In this document: positions 1 through 10,194 of the stretch, in pieces
Numbering within the stretch: the stretch's first letter is position 1
How the letters are laid out: the number at the start of each line of letters is the position of its first letter
NCBI GenBank assembly: GCA_039000515.1
Contig: JBCFYV010011135.1
Span: 31,897,876 to 31,961,875, forward strand
Source of the DNA: Timema cristinae
Taxonomy: Eukaryota > Arthropoda > Insecta > Phasmatodea > Timematidae
Direction: 5' to 3'
DNA length: 64,000 bases
Made by a program: the position numbers and the translations under genes
Notes under the pieces: generated by a model
Database searches by the model: none
Told to the model about the DNA's origin: nothing
Seen by the model: the letters and a program-made list of their open reading frames with translations, nothing else

Positions 1-57
1 ACCACTTACATGGGAGTTGATTTGTTACCATTTTAAACCGAAAGTAAGTTTATTTTA

Positions 58-310
58 CCCGCTTTAATGGTTGGATGGTTTAAGGTGTCATTGTTGTAAT
101 ATACTGGACTACCAATAACGAGGAGACTAAAGTGTTTTGAATCTCGGTCGAGTGTCTTGATGGTTTTTTTTTCTTTCCTAAATTGTTTTCTGTTCTTTCT
201 CTGTGCAAATAAGAGTACACATTCTCTAAATTCATCCTTCCTCATCCCCAACTTTATACCGTAATTTGTACATAAATGTATAACTAAAACAGGTGGTAAG
301 ACGTGCTCTG
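58..310 (+). mobile_element. SINE family C, degenerate
   Basis: Decayed tRNA-derived SINE. It has a family C head (CGCTTCGGTGG-like start, then a B-box-like 'TTTTGAATCTCGG'), the shared B/C body with a 'ttttc...ctttctctgtgcaaat' core, and a worn version of the common tail near 280-305 (GGTGGTAAGACG). It lies beyond the 3' end of the DUS1L gene. Assignment is by comparison with better copies in this window. Confidence 0.6.
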
Positions 311-359
311 AAAAAATAAAATTGAAAGGTTGAAAATTATTATTTTTTTTATTTTTTTT

Positions 360-565
360 AGCACCGCGTTTTACTATGTAATCGGTCAATGCGTTTGTGT
401 ATAACTACACTAGTGGTTTTTTTTATTATTAAGGTTACATTTTTAGGAAATGTACCCACATTTACAAGGAGATATGGAAAACAATTTTTTACACCCGACC
501 CAGATTCAAACCTCAATCTCCCAGTCATCGGCAGTCTAGTCTATTGCGACAGCCATGCAACCATC
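360..565 (-). mobile_element. SINE family C, degenerate, opposite orientation
   Basis: Starts with a reverse-complement tail (GCACCGCGTTTTACTA) and ends with the reverse-complement head around the B box (CAAACCTCAATCTCC, GGCAGTCTAGTCTATTGCGA). It sits back to back with the copy just before it. The short reading frames across it are not genes. Confidence 0.6.
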
Positions 566-601
566 AATGTGGTAAAATATATTGTTATAACATTTTAAGT
601 T

Positions 602-1070
602 TCTATTTTGAAGCCGAGGTTGATACATTTCTACCGACTCAAGACTTCACAACCCTGGTCACAGATGCTCCTCCTAAAGTGAAATGAAGTTTTTTCCTTC
701 AAGCGCTAAAGATAAAAAATTTAGAAAATATCTTTTAAGTCAATTGTAATAATTTAATTGTTAAAACTTTTAATGTATTTATTAGAATATATAAAATACT
801 TCATTATAATTAATTACTAAAGGTGTGTGAAGTCCACTTTTTATATTCAAAACACTTTAATCGAATATATGAAATAATATCGAAATCGAATTAACATTTG
901 AAAGATTTTTTTATTAATGGTTTCATGCTTTAAATAATATTTAGATATAACTTTATAAAGTAAAATTACTTAAAAACATATTTTATTGAACAATTTGTCT
1001 GTAATATTTAATTATAGGGTGATAAATCCAGTTTTAATTACAACATGAATTTAAGATACATACACACGTC
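602..1070. other. AT-rich intergenic stretch
   Basis: No gene, RNA or recognisable repeat was seen here, only AT-rich sequence. Confidence 0.4.
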
Positions 1071-1074
1071 GTTC

Positions 1075-1560
1075 CCTTACTGGGTAGGCAAGAAACTGTG
1101 TATATAGCTAAAAAAAAAAACCCAGCTCTGTACTTAATCTATCCTCACTAACTTTCTCCACACTTCCCTGTCCTTCATACTCCTTCAACATCCATACATC
1201 GAGTCATACATGCTCTTTATTATTAAAACTATTAATTTTACTCTTTTTTCACACATTCATCTACGACATTTAGCCACATATTATATGGTCTACCCCTTCC
1301 TTATTAGCTTCTTCACTCAATCCACATTCATCCTCTGAACATCCCAAACCAACATAAGACGCTTCATTCATATTGAACTATTGTATTCCTTTAAAACCAC
1401 ACTCCTTCAGCACCCATTCATTACTGACTCTGTCTGTGCGAGTTTTTCCACAAACATTTCTTAGATATCTCATTCCGACCGCATTCACCTGCCCATTGTT
1501 TTTCCTGACAAACCCACACTTCATATTTTTTCTAGTTTTTACATAAAAATATTAATTTAT
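1075..1560 (-). mobile_element. LINE ORF2 C-terminal remnant (non-LTR retrotransposon)
   Basis: The reverse complement resembles three plus-strand fragments in this window (27.4, 32.8 and 48.3 kb). They encode broken pieces of the segment after the reverse transcriptase, such as RWFG-(H/D)-V-KRMSVDR and a downstream KRACMTRCMDVEGSM region. Many stops and frameshifts make it a dead copy. It is 3' of DUS1L and pointing the same way. The exact clade cannot be set without a search. Confidence 0.6.
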
Positions 1561-1589
1561 CTTGTACAACCTGTTAACCTTAACGGATC

Positions 1590-1645
1590 TTACCTTGACC
1601 GATTACACCATGGTACAGCTTATAAGAATGTGAGATAGCCATTTT
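1590..1645. repeat. Small dispersed hairpin element, partial copy
   Basis: Contains 'TTACCTTGACCGATTACACC' followed by an ATGG...CATA-type arm. The same short palindromic element recurs near 22995, 23905, 32165, 45085 and, in tandem, 45190-45365. Confidence 0.4.
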
Positions 1646-1982
1646 TTCAGGGGTAACCCAAGGGTTCATAACAAACCATAATGTCAATAACCAAGTATTT
1701 TACCTGTCAAAAGTTTTTATTGTCGAAGCTTAACGTAGCTTTTTTTTTTTTTTTAAATCCGAGTAGAAGTTTCAAAGCTTCGCACACCTTAATAACAACA
1801 TTTTTTTTTAAGGAACCATAACCAGTTCTTTAAGCGAGGAACCGGCGATATCAAGCCATCCCTCTGTTATACAAAACACAACAAACAGTCACATCACAGA
1901 CTTTTTATAGTCCACTTTAGTCAAAGTGAACTACTATCGAATCCTTGGAGAGAGAAAAAAAAATAACCCACCTCATTAACAA

Positions 1983-1988
1983 TTTATT
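1983..1988 (-). terminator. Candidate poly(A) signal of DUS1L
   Basis: AATAAA on the minus strand, about 95 nt downstream of the DUS1L stop codon at 2082. The position is suitable for 3' end formation. Motif evidence only. Confidence 0.5.
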
Positions 1989-2081
1989 ACCTATTAGTAT
2001 TATTATTATTATTATTAGTTTGAATCACATTTGTATCAAGTTTGTTGCTTTTATTGCCGATCTGTTCGGTCGTATCGCTTT

Positions 2082-2324
2082 CTAAACAAACTCGACAACA
2101 CTGTCCGCCAGTAGACCTGGCTTAGTCTGATCGGGTCCGGGCTCCGTCGTAGTCGTCGCCGCTGCTTCGGCCAAGGCTCTAGCCCTCGACTCTATGTTGG
2201 CGTACTCGCGAGCCTTCTCGCGCCGGCTCTTGGTATGAATGCGGTGTCCGATGCAATCCATATCCTCCACGTAGCATTTTGTCCGGCAACAAGCCTTGCA
2301 CAGCCGGTAGTCGCATTTGGAGCC
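2082..2324 (-). CDS. DUS1L: DUS1L coding exon 8 (last)
   Basis: Encodes residues 439-518 and the TAG stop. It begins [17 protein letters not shown], the second half of the Cys-rich zinc-like motif, and continues with a basic helix (SRREKAREY) and an acidic, Thr/Pro-containing tail. The acceptor CAG is at 2325-2327. The preceding intron contains a family A SINE inserted into a family D repeat. Confidence 0.92.
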   Translation of the reverse strand, partial: GSKCDYRLCKACCRTKCYVEDMDCIGHRIHTKSRREKAREYANIESRARALAEAAATTTTEPGPDQTKPGLLADSVVEFV

Positions 2325-5300
2325 CTGAAATAATTATGTGCAGTGAGAGAGAGAGAGAGAGAGAGAGTAATTTTATTTTTGTTTATTAATAGTCACATCT
2401 GGTTACCCATTCGAGTTGTACTCACATGAACTAACACAACTAATGTGTTAGGAATGAAGGTTGCATTTAGAGAAAAATGTGTCCCAAATTTGCGTTGAGG
2501 TCGAATGTACATATCATTTGGGAGTAAAAACAGCCTCACCTGCTTCGATGGTCGCATAGTCTAATGCGCTAGTTCTCATGTTGTACTAGACTTCCAAAGA
2601 CAAGATTGGGTGTAGTGAGGTGGGTTTTTTTTTCCTCTTGAATTAAATCACCCTAATCCTTAACACATTAGCGTAATTAGTACATAAGCGTGTAACCCGG
2701 ACGGGTAGTAAGACACGATGGTAAAAAAAAAAAAAGCCTCATACATGGAACTGATATTCGAACCTCGGTCTATTGTGAGAGTGACACCTTTGACCATGTG
2801 GCCACCGAAGTGAGTGTGAGGGAAATAATCATGTTTAATAGTTTACAGACTCGCAACTTAACAATGACTACTATTATTATTTGGATGTATTTAACATACA
2901 CTTTCTGAACCGACTGATTATATAAGCACACGACTTACTGACAAACTTAAATCTAAAACAGATACAACACCTGGCTGCCGGTGACCTGGTGGTCTAGGGG
3001 GTAAGGTGTCAGACTTATATGCTGGCGGCCGGGTTCAATCCTCGGTCCCGGCAAGATTTATCTGATTACCAAACCTTACTTCACCTCTGACAAGACATTT
3101 GTGAATGTGGATAATGCCAGGCCGCCACCGTGGTTCGGATTCCACGTTAAACTGTAGGTCCTTCATTTCATCTCACATCACCCTACCATCACACATTAGC
3201 GTAAGTGCGTATAACCCGAATGGGTAGTAAGACGCGGTGAATATAATAACACCTGACTGCCAATTTATCACTGTGACGTTGGTAAACCCACATTTCACTG
3301 GTGATTAATTTTTTTCGGCCATAGGGAAAATCAGCACACCTTAGTGCGGTATGCGGACGCGCTAAGGTTACCAGCCGGAAACATACCACTGGATTGGGGC
3401 AGTCGACGCATTTATCCACGCCACGCCTCGCGTGGGAGACTGTGTTTGGTTTATGCTTCAGTTTACGCAGTTTCTTCAGCCTCCTCTTGGACATGTTTTT
3501 ACTCTCGGCAGACTCCACGCTAGCCTCCCGGGGCCTCTTTAGCACGCCGCCATCTTGGTTCTGAAACGAATTCGGCACCATAAACCATTACTTGACAACC
3601 GAAACCAAAGAAACCGTGGAAAGTTCAGCTCAAAGTTTCAGCCACCTCATTGACAATGAAAGAGGGTTAGTCCTTTCTTAATTCTGACCTTGAAGAGCCC
3701 ACGATTTCCGCAACCCTCTCCCTGACTTTGTTATGCTGTCCAATCTGACCAATTTTCAGTTTTTTTTAAGTGCATTTGAATACAATTTAAAGTAAAACAT
3801 CTAAGAAGTTTTTGACGCTAAAACAGAGGTTTTTATAACGTTAATAGATGACAGTTTGACCGGATTGTTGAAACAATGACGTTACACCCGATTTGACGGA
3901 ATAGCCGAAGTCGTTATAACCAAGTTCGACTGTATTTGTTTGATGAATGCTTTGTTTACCCTGAAAAGGAGCATGCTTACCTTGTATGTAATTAAGTTGA
4001 GGCTGAAAACAAGTATTAGAGCTCTAAAACCGATTACATTTTTTTTAAAAACACTAATTTTTGTCAAAAACAATATTTTCTAGAATCCACAAAGCTTGAA
4101 AATCTGTAAGATTCGATGAACCCATCATTACAAATTAATATTATTTTCAGATATTTAATCCAAAGTGTTTTTTTTTTAAATTCTCACATCTCGGAAATCC
4201 TTATAGTTTATTGGATTATAATCCATGAGGGCACACCTCCTTCAAACTCACCTCCTTCTCGGCTTCTCCCATCTGAGACTCGTCACCAAACTGGTTGATG
4301 TCGGCATTCCTGTTTTGTTTCTCCACCATTTTCTTGAGGTGCTCCTCGGGGGCGGGGCGCACATACGAGTGGCAGAGCCAGGGAGGGTGGATCAGGTCGA
4401 AGCCTGGGGGGGGGGAAAAACAAGAGACTGTCAAAGCTGAGGTATTTGAAACGAAGTTGAAGTTTTCAAAGATTCATTCACAATATTGTTCCGTTTAAAT
4501 TAGGTATGTTGGGAGTACTCGAGAATTTTAGAACGTTCTAATCCGGCCCATACAATATTTTGCCTTATTTTAATTGTTACAAGGAGTATGTAAGGATTAA
4601 AAGAGTAACAGAATAGAGCAAAAGGGGAACATAACTCAACAAAAGGGGTGTGCGTTCAATTAAAAAGGCCGACAAAATTGAGCAAAGGGTGATCATCACC
4701 CAGAAAAAAAGGGAGTGTGTGTGTTCAATTAAACAGGGGTGCAGGGTTAAGCACAGTTTACAGAGCAAATATGGTCCAAAAGTACATATTTTAGTGATAG
4801 GAGCTCAAATACTTTGAATTCCTCAAATCCTTAAGGATATTCAAGAATTTAAGAACATTTCAGATTTGAGATTTGAATCTTTTTAAAATCAATGTTTTTT
4901 TTTCAATTTCTTGAAGGAAATTTGCTTTAAAGCTCTAATACTGTTTATTGGCGGTTCAAAACCAATTATAATTATATGAGCCTAACAACCTGATCCCAGA
5001 CCAGTAATTTAACACTTAGCTGAATGTATGAGTGTATGAATGGATTATAAGAAATAATGTTAACATTGAGTTAGTATTTGTATTTTTTAAATTATTTCAT
5101 TAGATTTATATTTCATATAAGGCTCATAATTTATTCCGAGATTTAGATCCGATATTCGGATTCGTAAAATAGTGGATACGACTCAACTCTATGATAGAAT
5201 GTACCTGTACCTGCGTGTGGGGCCCAGGGTTTCTCCCCGGCGTCGAAGGGCAAGTACCGCTCCTTCAACTGCTGGACGGTGGCGCGGAAATCCACCAGAT

Positions 5301-7030
5301 CTGACCCTGTGCCGAGTTCCGCTCGGAGGTCGAAGTTTTCTGGGAGGGATAGACTGAAAGAAAATCATCGGCATTGATACGGGTTTTTTTTTTCAAGTTT
5401 TTAAATTCTCTGATTTATTTTAGGCCCTATAGACAAAACAAACAAAAAAAAATACTCGAACCTCGACTACTCAAGCCAAGACTCAAACCAGGATCTTTCC
5501 AGTCCAAGACTAACCTAAGTTCACTCAATCTATTAAAAATCAATGTATATATATATATATAAAGTCACCAGTGCTGGAAGAGTTTGAAGAGGTGTCCTCT
5601 GACATAGGAGACCGGGCAGGGGTACCTCTCGGCCAGGTCCAGGTACTCAAGAGCCAACTCCCAGGCCGGTGGGCTGCGCCCCTCAAACAGGGCCGGGTTG
5701 TAGAGGTTCCCCTCGGCCGACATGACCCCGTGGCAGCCCGTCTCTTGAAGGCACCGGGCCACGTCTGTCAGGCACTGGATGTTACCGTTGGCCAAGACCG
5801 GAATACTGACGCTTTCGCTGCGGATATACAGACAAGATGCGGATACTGTAGATATTTAGGGGAATGTGACTCTCTTACTGTGGATACTGGAGATATTTAG
5901 GGGAATGTGACTCTCTTACTGTGGATACTGGATAAATTTAGTGGATACTTGTGGCGGGGGAGGTGTGGAGGTTAAATGAGATGGACTGGATAGAGCTATC
6001 TCAAGATAGGGATAGGTGGTGTACTTTTGTAAGGGTGGCAATGAACTTTCAAGTTCCTAATTCCACCAAGTAAGTAAGAATAACTTATTGTACCATGTTT
6101 AAAAAAGATGGAAACAAACTTTAATCCTTTTTCGTTGGTTTGTGTTACCTGACAGCCTTGATATGTTCCCAATTGGCCAACCCGGTGAGCGGCCCCTTCT
6201 GCTCTCGCGTACGACCGTGTACCGTGAGCATCTGGCAACCGGCCGCCTCGAGCATGCGCGCGTACTCTACGGTGTGTACCACATCCTCGTAGACTCGGAT
6301 CTTACAGGTCACCGGGACGGAGAGTTCTTTGTAGAGCAGTCCGACTGTAACCACAGTGGTCCGGGGTTCAATCCTCGGTCCCGGCACGGATTTATCTGAT
6401 TACCAAACCCTTCCTTCACCTCTGACAAGACATCTTGTGAATGTGTGGAATGCCAGGCTTCCCACCGTGGTTCGGATCCCACGTTAAACTGTAGGTTCTC
6501 CATTTCATCTCACAATCACCCTACCACTACACATTAGCGTAACCCGAAAGGTTAGTAAGACGCGGTGATGATGATAATAATAATAATGCAACCACAACAA
6601 AAGATACAGCGTTATCGACCATCCAGAAGTCTCTCTTAAGATGTACACACAAATCAGGGTGTCCAACCAAACCATTATTTAAAAAAATTCCCCGACTTTT
6701 CCAGGTTCGTAAATATCCACTCTCCAACGTTTCCAATCGCTATATATTCAAATTTGTCGAATCCACTATTTTACGAATCTCAAATTTACCTTCAAACCCC
6801 GAATCCAAAACTTGTAAAAAAATTATGAACATACGAGTAAATATAAATATAATAGAATAAGAGGAAACATACATTGTAACTAAATGTTAACATTATTTCT
6901 TATAATGCGTTCGTTATAACGTTCATACATTCAGTAAAGTGTTAAATTACTGGTCTGGGATCTGGTTGTTAAGTTTGTCCTTTAATTATGTTGGTGTTGA
7001 ATCACCAATAAGCTGTATTAGAGCTCTTAA

Positions 7031-7061
<31 letters not shown>

Positions 7062-8707
7062 TCACCACGTATTACTACCCGTTCGGGTTATATGCACTTA
7101 CACTAATGTGTAATGGTAGGGTGATTGTGAGATGAAATGAAGGACCTACAGTTTAACGTGGAATCCGAACCACGGTGGAGGCCTGGCATTCCACACATTC
7201 ACAAGTTGTGATTAATACACGTCTTGTCAGAGGTGAAGGAAGGATTTGGTAATCAGATAAATCTGTGCCGGTACAGAGGATTAAACCTCGGACCCCATCA
7301 CAGAAGTTCGACACCTTACCCCTAGACCGCCAGGTCACCACTAGAGCTCTTAAACAAAGTCCAATAATCGTAAATCTGATATTTTCTCAAATCCTCGAAT
7401 CGCCTTAAATATTTAAAAGAGTCGAAAAGATCATCCCTAAAATTTAAATAAATTTGTATAAGATAAATTAATAAGAATAAAAATTCAAAATTTTAATGTC
7501 TGCATGTTAATATAACTAAACATCTACTCAAAAATTCTTGACATTTAAAATATCTCTCTACATATATTACAGAACAATGGAACAAGGTGAATGCATGACC
7601 TTTTCTAAACGAGGCTTTTAGTTTGACATTTAGATAGGTTTTTAGCTTGCCTTTTAAATTTTAGTGTCATCTTTACAGCCGAGTGGTTAAAGGAGGCTAA
7701 TTAAAAGGTCACTTTCAAACTTGTTCAACCTCGGAACATTACTTAAAATAAAGAAATATGCCACACACGCCCCGATTTTTACTTTTCTTTTAACATCCGT
7801 TACTTTTTCCATCTTGTGATAAGTTTTTTTTTTATTCAAGACATATATTTTCCACTACCGGTTTGCTAGGCCTGTCGTAGCTTCATATGCCTTATGATAT
7901 ACCTTAACACCAGGACAGGGACAACATCCAGTCCCCCGGCCGCTAATTCATCACCGTGAAAGGGTAAACCCACATTTCACCGATGATAAATTACTCAACA
8001 TGCTGGGAATCAAACCCAGTACTCTAAGCTCAGTAGACAGAAACGCTACCAGACTGAGCTAAGGTGTCGAATCCACGCCACTATTAGTTAGGGTAAATAT
8101 ATTTCCATTGTTTAGAGTTGGCTTAACGATCGGAGATACAGGTATACCTCACTTTAAAGGGCTCCTCTTTAAGGTGGGGTGCTAGCAAAGTGCGAGTTTA
8201 GGGCAGTATTTTTGCAGTTTTTATAGCACAAACATCTTTTGGCCAAAATAAATCAAATATTTCTTCTATAGAAACATAGAGTTTTGTTTTCTGCACATGC
8301 TAATATCAACAATTGTTGAATATCTGTCATGAGCATGGCGGCATTTGTGACAAACGTTTTAAATAAAGAGAAAAATTTGTCACCGAATGCTGCCATGCTC
8401 ATGACAGATATTCAACAATTGTTGATATTAGCATGTCAGAAAACTAAACTCTATGTTTCTATAGAAGAAATATTTTATTTATTTTGGCCAAAAAATTGTT
8501 TGTGCTATAAAAACTGCAAAAATACTGCCCTAAACTCACGCTCACTAGCACCCCGCGCCTTAAAGCGCTTCCCTAATAAAGCACTTTTCAATTAACGCAC
8601 TTGCCTTAAGAAGGTGTTTTAGTCCGTTTTAACATTATTGATACAGTACTATAGCATTTTTTTATGTACTAATTTTACTGTTGCATCATTTTATTAAGAC
8701 TCGGCAC

Positions 8708-8741
<34 letters not shown>

Positions 8742-10187
8742 TATTTAGCAGCACATCTTACTACCTGTTCGGGTTATACGCTTTAAGTACTAATACGCTA
8801 ATGGATTAGGAATTGGGAAGGTTGAATTAGAGGAAGTGAACCCGCATTTACTGGAGGGAGAGTGGAAAACAATTTAGGAAAAACCACCCCCAGTTCACCC
8901 GACCGAGATTCAAAACTCGATCTCCACGTCTCGCAGTCGAGTCAACACGACAAGCGCGTTAGCCAACTACGCCACCGAGGCGGGTCTCGGCACTATTGAA
9001 CACTAGATTATTGGAAATATGTCTTTAAACTTTATATATATACATATAATATATATGGAACCTAACCCACCGTGTTCACGAGGTATTACTGCATATCAAG
9101 AAGAGCAGCAAATGAAAGACAGTAAAAGAAGGAAAGTCGGTGGTAAGACACAAAGTTGAGGGTGCGTTGTACAACGCTCGTACCCAACAGAGGCTGGACC
9201 TGGCGGAAATGAAGATATGGCCGAACGAGCATTAAGAGAGGCCGGGCGGTACATACCAATTTCTGCGAGCAGCGGCCAATCGTCCTGGAGGAACGCCCCG
9301 TAGTGTCCTCGGCGGGCGATGGCCTGGGGGCAGCCCAGGTTTATGTCGACGGCGTCGCAGTCGCACTCCCGCTCAGCGAGGAGCGCCGCCTCCAACATCA
9401 CCTGCGCGTCGTTACCGCAGAACTGCGCAGCAACCAGTGGCACGGTCGTGAAATTTTAGCAGTGGATGGGGCACATAGAGTCAAGGTCATAGCTAGAATA
9501 AAATCTAAAGGAAAGGATCGAGTTTCGGATCGTGGCCGGGTCCAAAAGAGATAGCCTAGTCTTTTTTTTTTTCACCACTTTTTACTACCAGTTCAGGTTG
9601 AATGTGTGCATGTATTACTAAGGCTAATGTATTGAGGATGAGAAATTTAGAAGGAGTATACCCACATTTGCATGGAGAGAGAGAGTTGAAAACTATTTAG
9701 GGAAACCACCCTCGGTACACTCGACTGGGATTCGAACCCCGATTTCCTTGCTATCGGTAGTCTAGTCTATTGCCAGAGTTACGCCACAGACCATTCAACC
9801 ACTGAGGCAGGTGAAAGGTTTGTTTAAGTCCATTACATCGAGTAAAAGATCTGTATTAATTCAAGTATCCGACTTACTATCATAAAAAAAATAATTGTGT
9901 GATTAATACAAATTCAGTTTTGAAAAAGAGAAAAAGTTTTGTTGATGTCTCACCTGAACGATCAGAGGTCTGTCTTCGACGCAAGAGGCCAGGGCCTCCT
10001 TGCGGTATTTGGGGTCCCTGACAAACACGGAGCTGTGGAGCATCGGGGTGTAACAGAGTTGGGCCCCATGGCGCCGACTGAGGAGACGCCAGGCCAGCTC
10101 GCTGGCGTCCACCATGGGAGCCACCACGTACCGGGGACTTCCTAGGACCTCCGCCCAAAACTGCACGCCGTGGTGGGTGGGGGGCAT
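2082..10187 (-). CDS. DUS1L: tRNA-dihydrouridine synthase 1-like (DUS1L), eight coding exons
   Basis: Flavin enzyme of the Dus family that reduces uridine to dihydrouridine in the D-loop of tRNAs (yeast Dus1 acts at U16/U17). Coding exons on the minus strand are 9954-10187, 9257-9422, 6149-6344, 5569-5817, 5211-5353, 4252-4403, 3387-3560 and 2082-2324, in total 1557 nt. All junctions are GT/AG and every phase agrees, giving 518 aa. Seen directly: the N-terminal [18 protein letters not shown] barrel start, DRPLIVQF, NLGCPQ with the catalytic Cys at residue 109, [44 protein letters not shown] and GVMSAEGNL (FMN phosphate region), a basic linker (about 388-420), and a C-terminal Cys-rich zinc-like region from Cys431 on. 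Human DUS1L is of similar length (about 470 aa). The start is the ATG four bases into exon 9954-10191. A 5' UTR exon must lie further upstream but was not found. Introns hold SINEs of families A-D and a foldback element. Confidence 0.95.
2344..2368. repeat. (GA)n microsatellite
   Basis: Uninterrupted GA run in the last DUS1L intron, close to the 3' splice site of the final exon. Confidence 0.9.
2539..2733 (+). mobile_element. SINE family C
   Basis: Head TGCTTCGATGGTCGCATAGT, shortened body, and tail TAACCCGGACGGGTAGTAAG ending in an A run. Lies in the last DUS1L intron, antisense to the gene. Confidence 0.75.
2745..2813 (-). mobile_element. SINE family C, head fragment
   Basis: Reverse-complement head with a B box ('ATTCGAACCTCGG') and the terminal CCACCGAAG. 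The body and tail are missing. It sits directly after a full family C copy in the opposite orientation. Confidence 0.6.
2885..3325 (-). mobile_element. Family D repeat interrupted by a family A SINE
   Basis: Left part 2885-2979 ('CTTTCTGAACCGACTGATTA...') matches a repeat at 19.65-19.75 kb. Right part 3262-3325 ('GGTAAACCCACATTTCAC') matches repeats at 7.95 and 19.77 kb. The two halves are split by the SINE at 2980-3249. Confidence 0.6.
2980..3249 (+). mobile_element. SINE family A with target-site duplication
   Basis: Full-length family A. The tRNA-like head starts GGTGACCTGGTGGTCTAGGG, the B-box region is GGTTCAATCCTCGG, the body includes 'TTTATCTGATTACCAAACC' and 'CCACCGTGGTTCGGATT', and the tail is CGAATGGGTAGTAAGACGCG. 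It is flanked by an 11/12-matching direct repeat, CACCTGGCTGCC (2968-2979) and CACCTGACTGCC (3250-3261), which marks the insertion into a family D repeat. Confidence 0.88.
3387..3560 (-). CDS. DUS1L: DUS1L coding exon 7
   Basis: 58 codons, phase 0 at both ends (residues 381-438). A basic, low-complexity linker (KRPRE..., [14 protein letters not shown]) that could act in RNA binding or nuclear localisation, ending in CVDCPNPV, the first half of the Cys-rich motif completed by exon 8. Confidence 0.92.
4252..4403 (-). CDS. DUS1L: DUS1L coding exon 6
   Basis: 152 nt, entering in phase 1 and leaving in phase 0. Encodes [20 protein letters not shown], matching the 'Q/H-x-YVRPxPxE' region that follows the Dus helical domain in DUS1L proteins. 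The 3' splice site is preceded by an unusual run of C on the coding strand (G run at 4406-4414). Confidence 0.92.
4404..5210 (-). other. DUS1L intron 5, no recognised element
   Basis: AT-rich intron. Around 4620-4750 are short similar segments (AGGGGTGTGCGTTCAATTAA and GTGTGTGTTCAATTAAACAG) that look like a decayed tandem duplication. Nothing else was identified. Confidence 0.4.
5211..5353 (-). CDS. DUS1L: DUS1L coding exon 5
   Basis: 143 nt. Completes a split codon from exon 4 and ends one base into a codon shared with exon 6. Encodes [13 protein letters not shown]...[17 protein letters not shown], part of the helical domain after the TIM barrel. Confidence 0.92.
5569..5817 (-). CDS. DUS1L: DUS1L coding exon 4
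   Basis: 249 nt. Encodes [34 protein letters not shown] and the start of the helical domain ([13 protein letters not shown]). The ANGNI and MSAEGNL segments are the FMN-binding end of the Dus barrel. Its acceptor is preceded by a 49-bp tandem duplication. Confidence 0.94.
5832..5942. repeat. 49-bp tandem duplication next to a DUS1L 3' splice site
   Basis: Two near-identical units (GGATACTG.AGATATTTAGGG ... GACTCTCTTACTGT) plus a partial third. Read on the gene strand, each unit carries an acceptor-like TATCCACAG or TATCCGCAG, resembling the real acceptor at 5818-5820. Confidence 0.75.
6149..6344 (-). CDS. DUS1L: DUS1L coding exon 3
   Basis: 196 nt. Encodes [19 protein letters not shown], then [17 protein letters not shown] and [16 protein letters not shown] and TVHGR carry conserved Lys and His residues of the Dus active site. 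The acceptor is only about a dozen bases from a truncated SINE. Confidence 0.94.
6357..6588 (+). mobile_element. SINE family A, 5'-truncated, beside DUS1L exon 3
   Basis: Begins inside the tRNA-like head just before the B box (GGGGTTCAATCCTCGG) and runs through the body to a shortened tail (AACCCGAAAGGTTAGTAAGA) and (GAT/AAT)n. It lies antisense to DUS1L, about 12 bp from the exon 3 acceptor. Confidence 0.85.
7031..7339 (-). mobile_element. SINE family A, full length
   Basis: Reverse orientation, with (ATT)n at the left as its 3' tail, then the reverse-complement tail (TTACTACCCGTTCGGGTTAT), body and head. It carries the body variant with an extra 'TTGTGATTAATACACG' segment, also seen at 27.9 and 58.5 kb. 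Confidence 0.88.
7900..8085 (-). mobile_element. Family D tRNA-headed repeat
   Basis: Read on the minus strand it has a tRNA-like head (GCTCAGTCTGGTAGCG...GGGTTTGATTCCCAGCATG) followed by 'GTGAAATGTGGGTTTACCC'. It lacks a full cloverleaf and a matching acceptor stem, so it is a SINE-like element and not a tRNA gene. Confidence 0.6.
8143..8612. mobile_element. Foldback (snapback) element, copy 1
   Basis: Two arms of roughly 210-230 bp are inverted copies of each other around a spacer near 8345-8390. For example 'ATCAACAATTGTTGAATATC' reads the same on both arms, and GGGCAGTATTTTTGCAG at left pairs with CTGCAAAAATACTGCCC at right. The structure is a long hairpin-forming MITE. A second, diverged copy is at 43.07-43.45 kb. 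The 88-residue reading frame inside is fortuitous. Confidence 0.8.
8706..8985 (-). mobile_element. SINE family B
   Basis: Reverse orientation. (TAA)n tail at left, common 3' tail (TTACTACCTGTTCGGGTTAT), shared B/C body, and family B head ending GCCACCGAGGCGGGT. Lies in the long DUS1L intron 2. Confidence 0.88.
9257..9422 (-). CDS. DUS1L: DUS1L coding exon 2 (catalytic cysteine)
   Basis: 166 nt. Encodes [19 protein letters not shown], then [20 protein letters not shown] and [12 protein letters not shown]. The Cys of NLGCPQ (residue 109) is the conserved proton donor of Dus enzymes. The acceptor is GCTGCGCAG and the donor GTATGT. Confidence 0.95.
9572..9812 (-). mobile_element. SINE family C
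   Basis: Reverse orientation, with tail CACCACTTTTTACTACCAGT, body ACCCACATTTGCATGGAGAG and a head with GGTAGTCTAGTCTATTGCCA. In DUS1L intron 1 of the coding region. Confidence 0.75.
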
Positions 10188-10191
10188 CGCC
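9954..10191 (-). CDS. DUS1L: DUS1L first coding exon with start codon
   Basis: The exon starts after a good acceptor (GTTTCCATGCAG), carries four bases of 5' UTR, then ATG at 10187-10185. Encodes [40 protein letters not shown] and [13 protein letters not shown], the DUS1-type N-terminus, and ends DRPLIVQ before GTGAGA. The ATG agrees with the usual family start, so upstream in-frame codons are UTR or intron. Confidence 0.95.
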
Positions 10192-10194
10192 CTG

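Noticed and set aside
8329..8595. 88-codon frame containing TDIQQLL
   Set aside because: It lies inside the foldback element, and the same peptide arises in the second copy from the palindrome itself.
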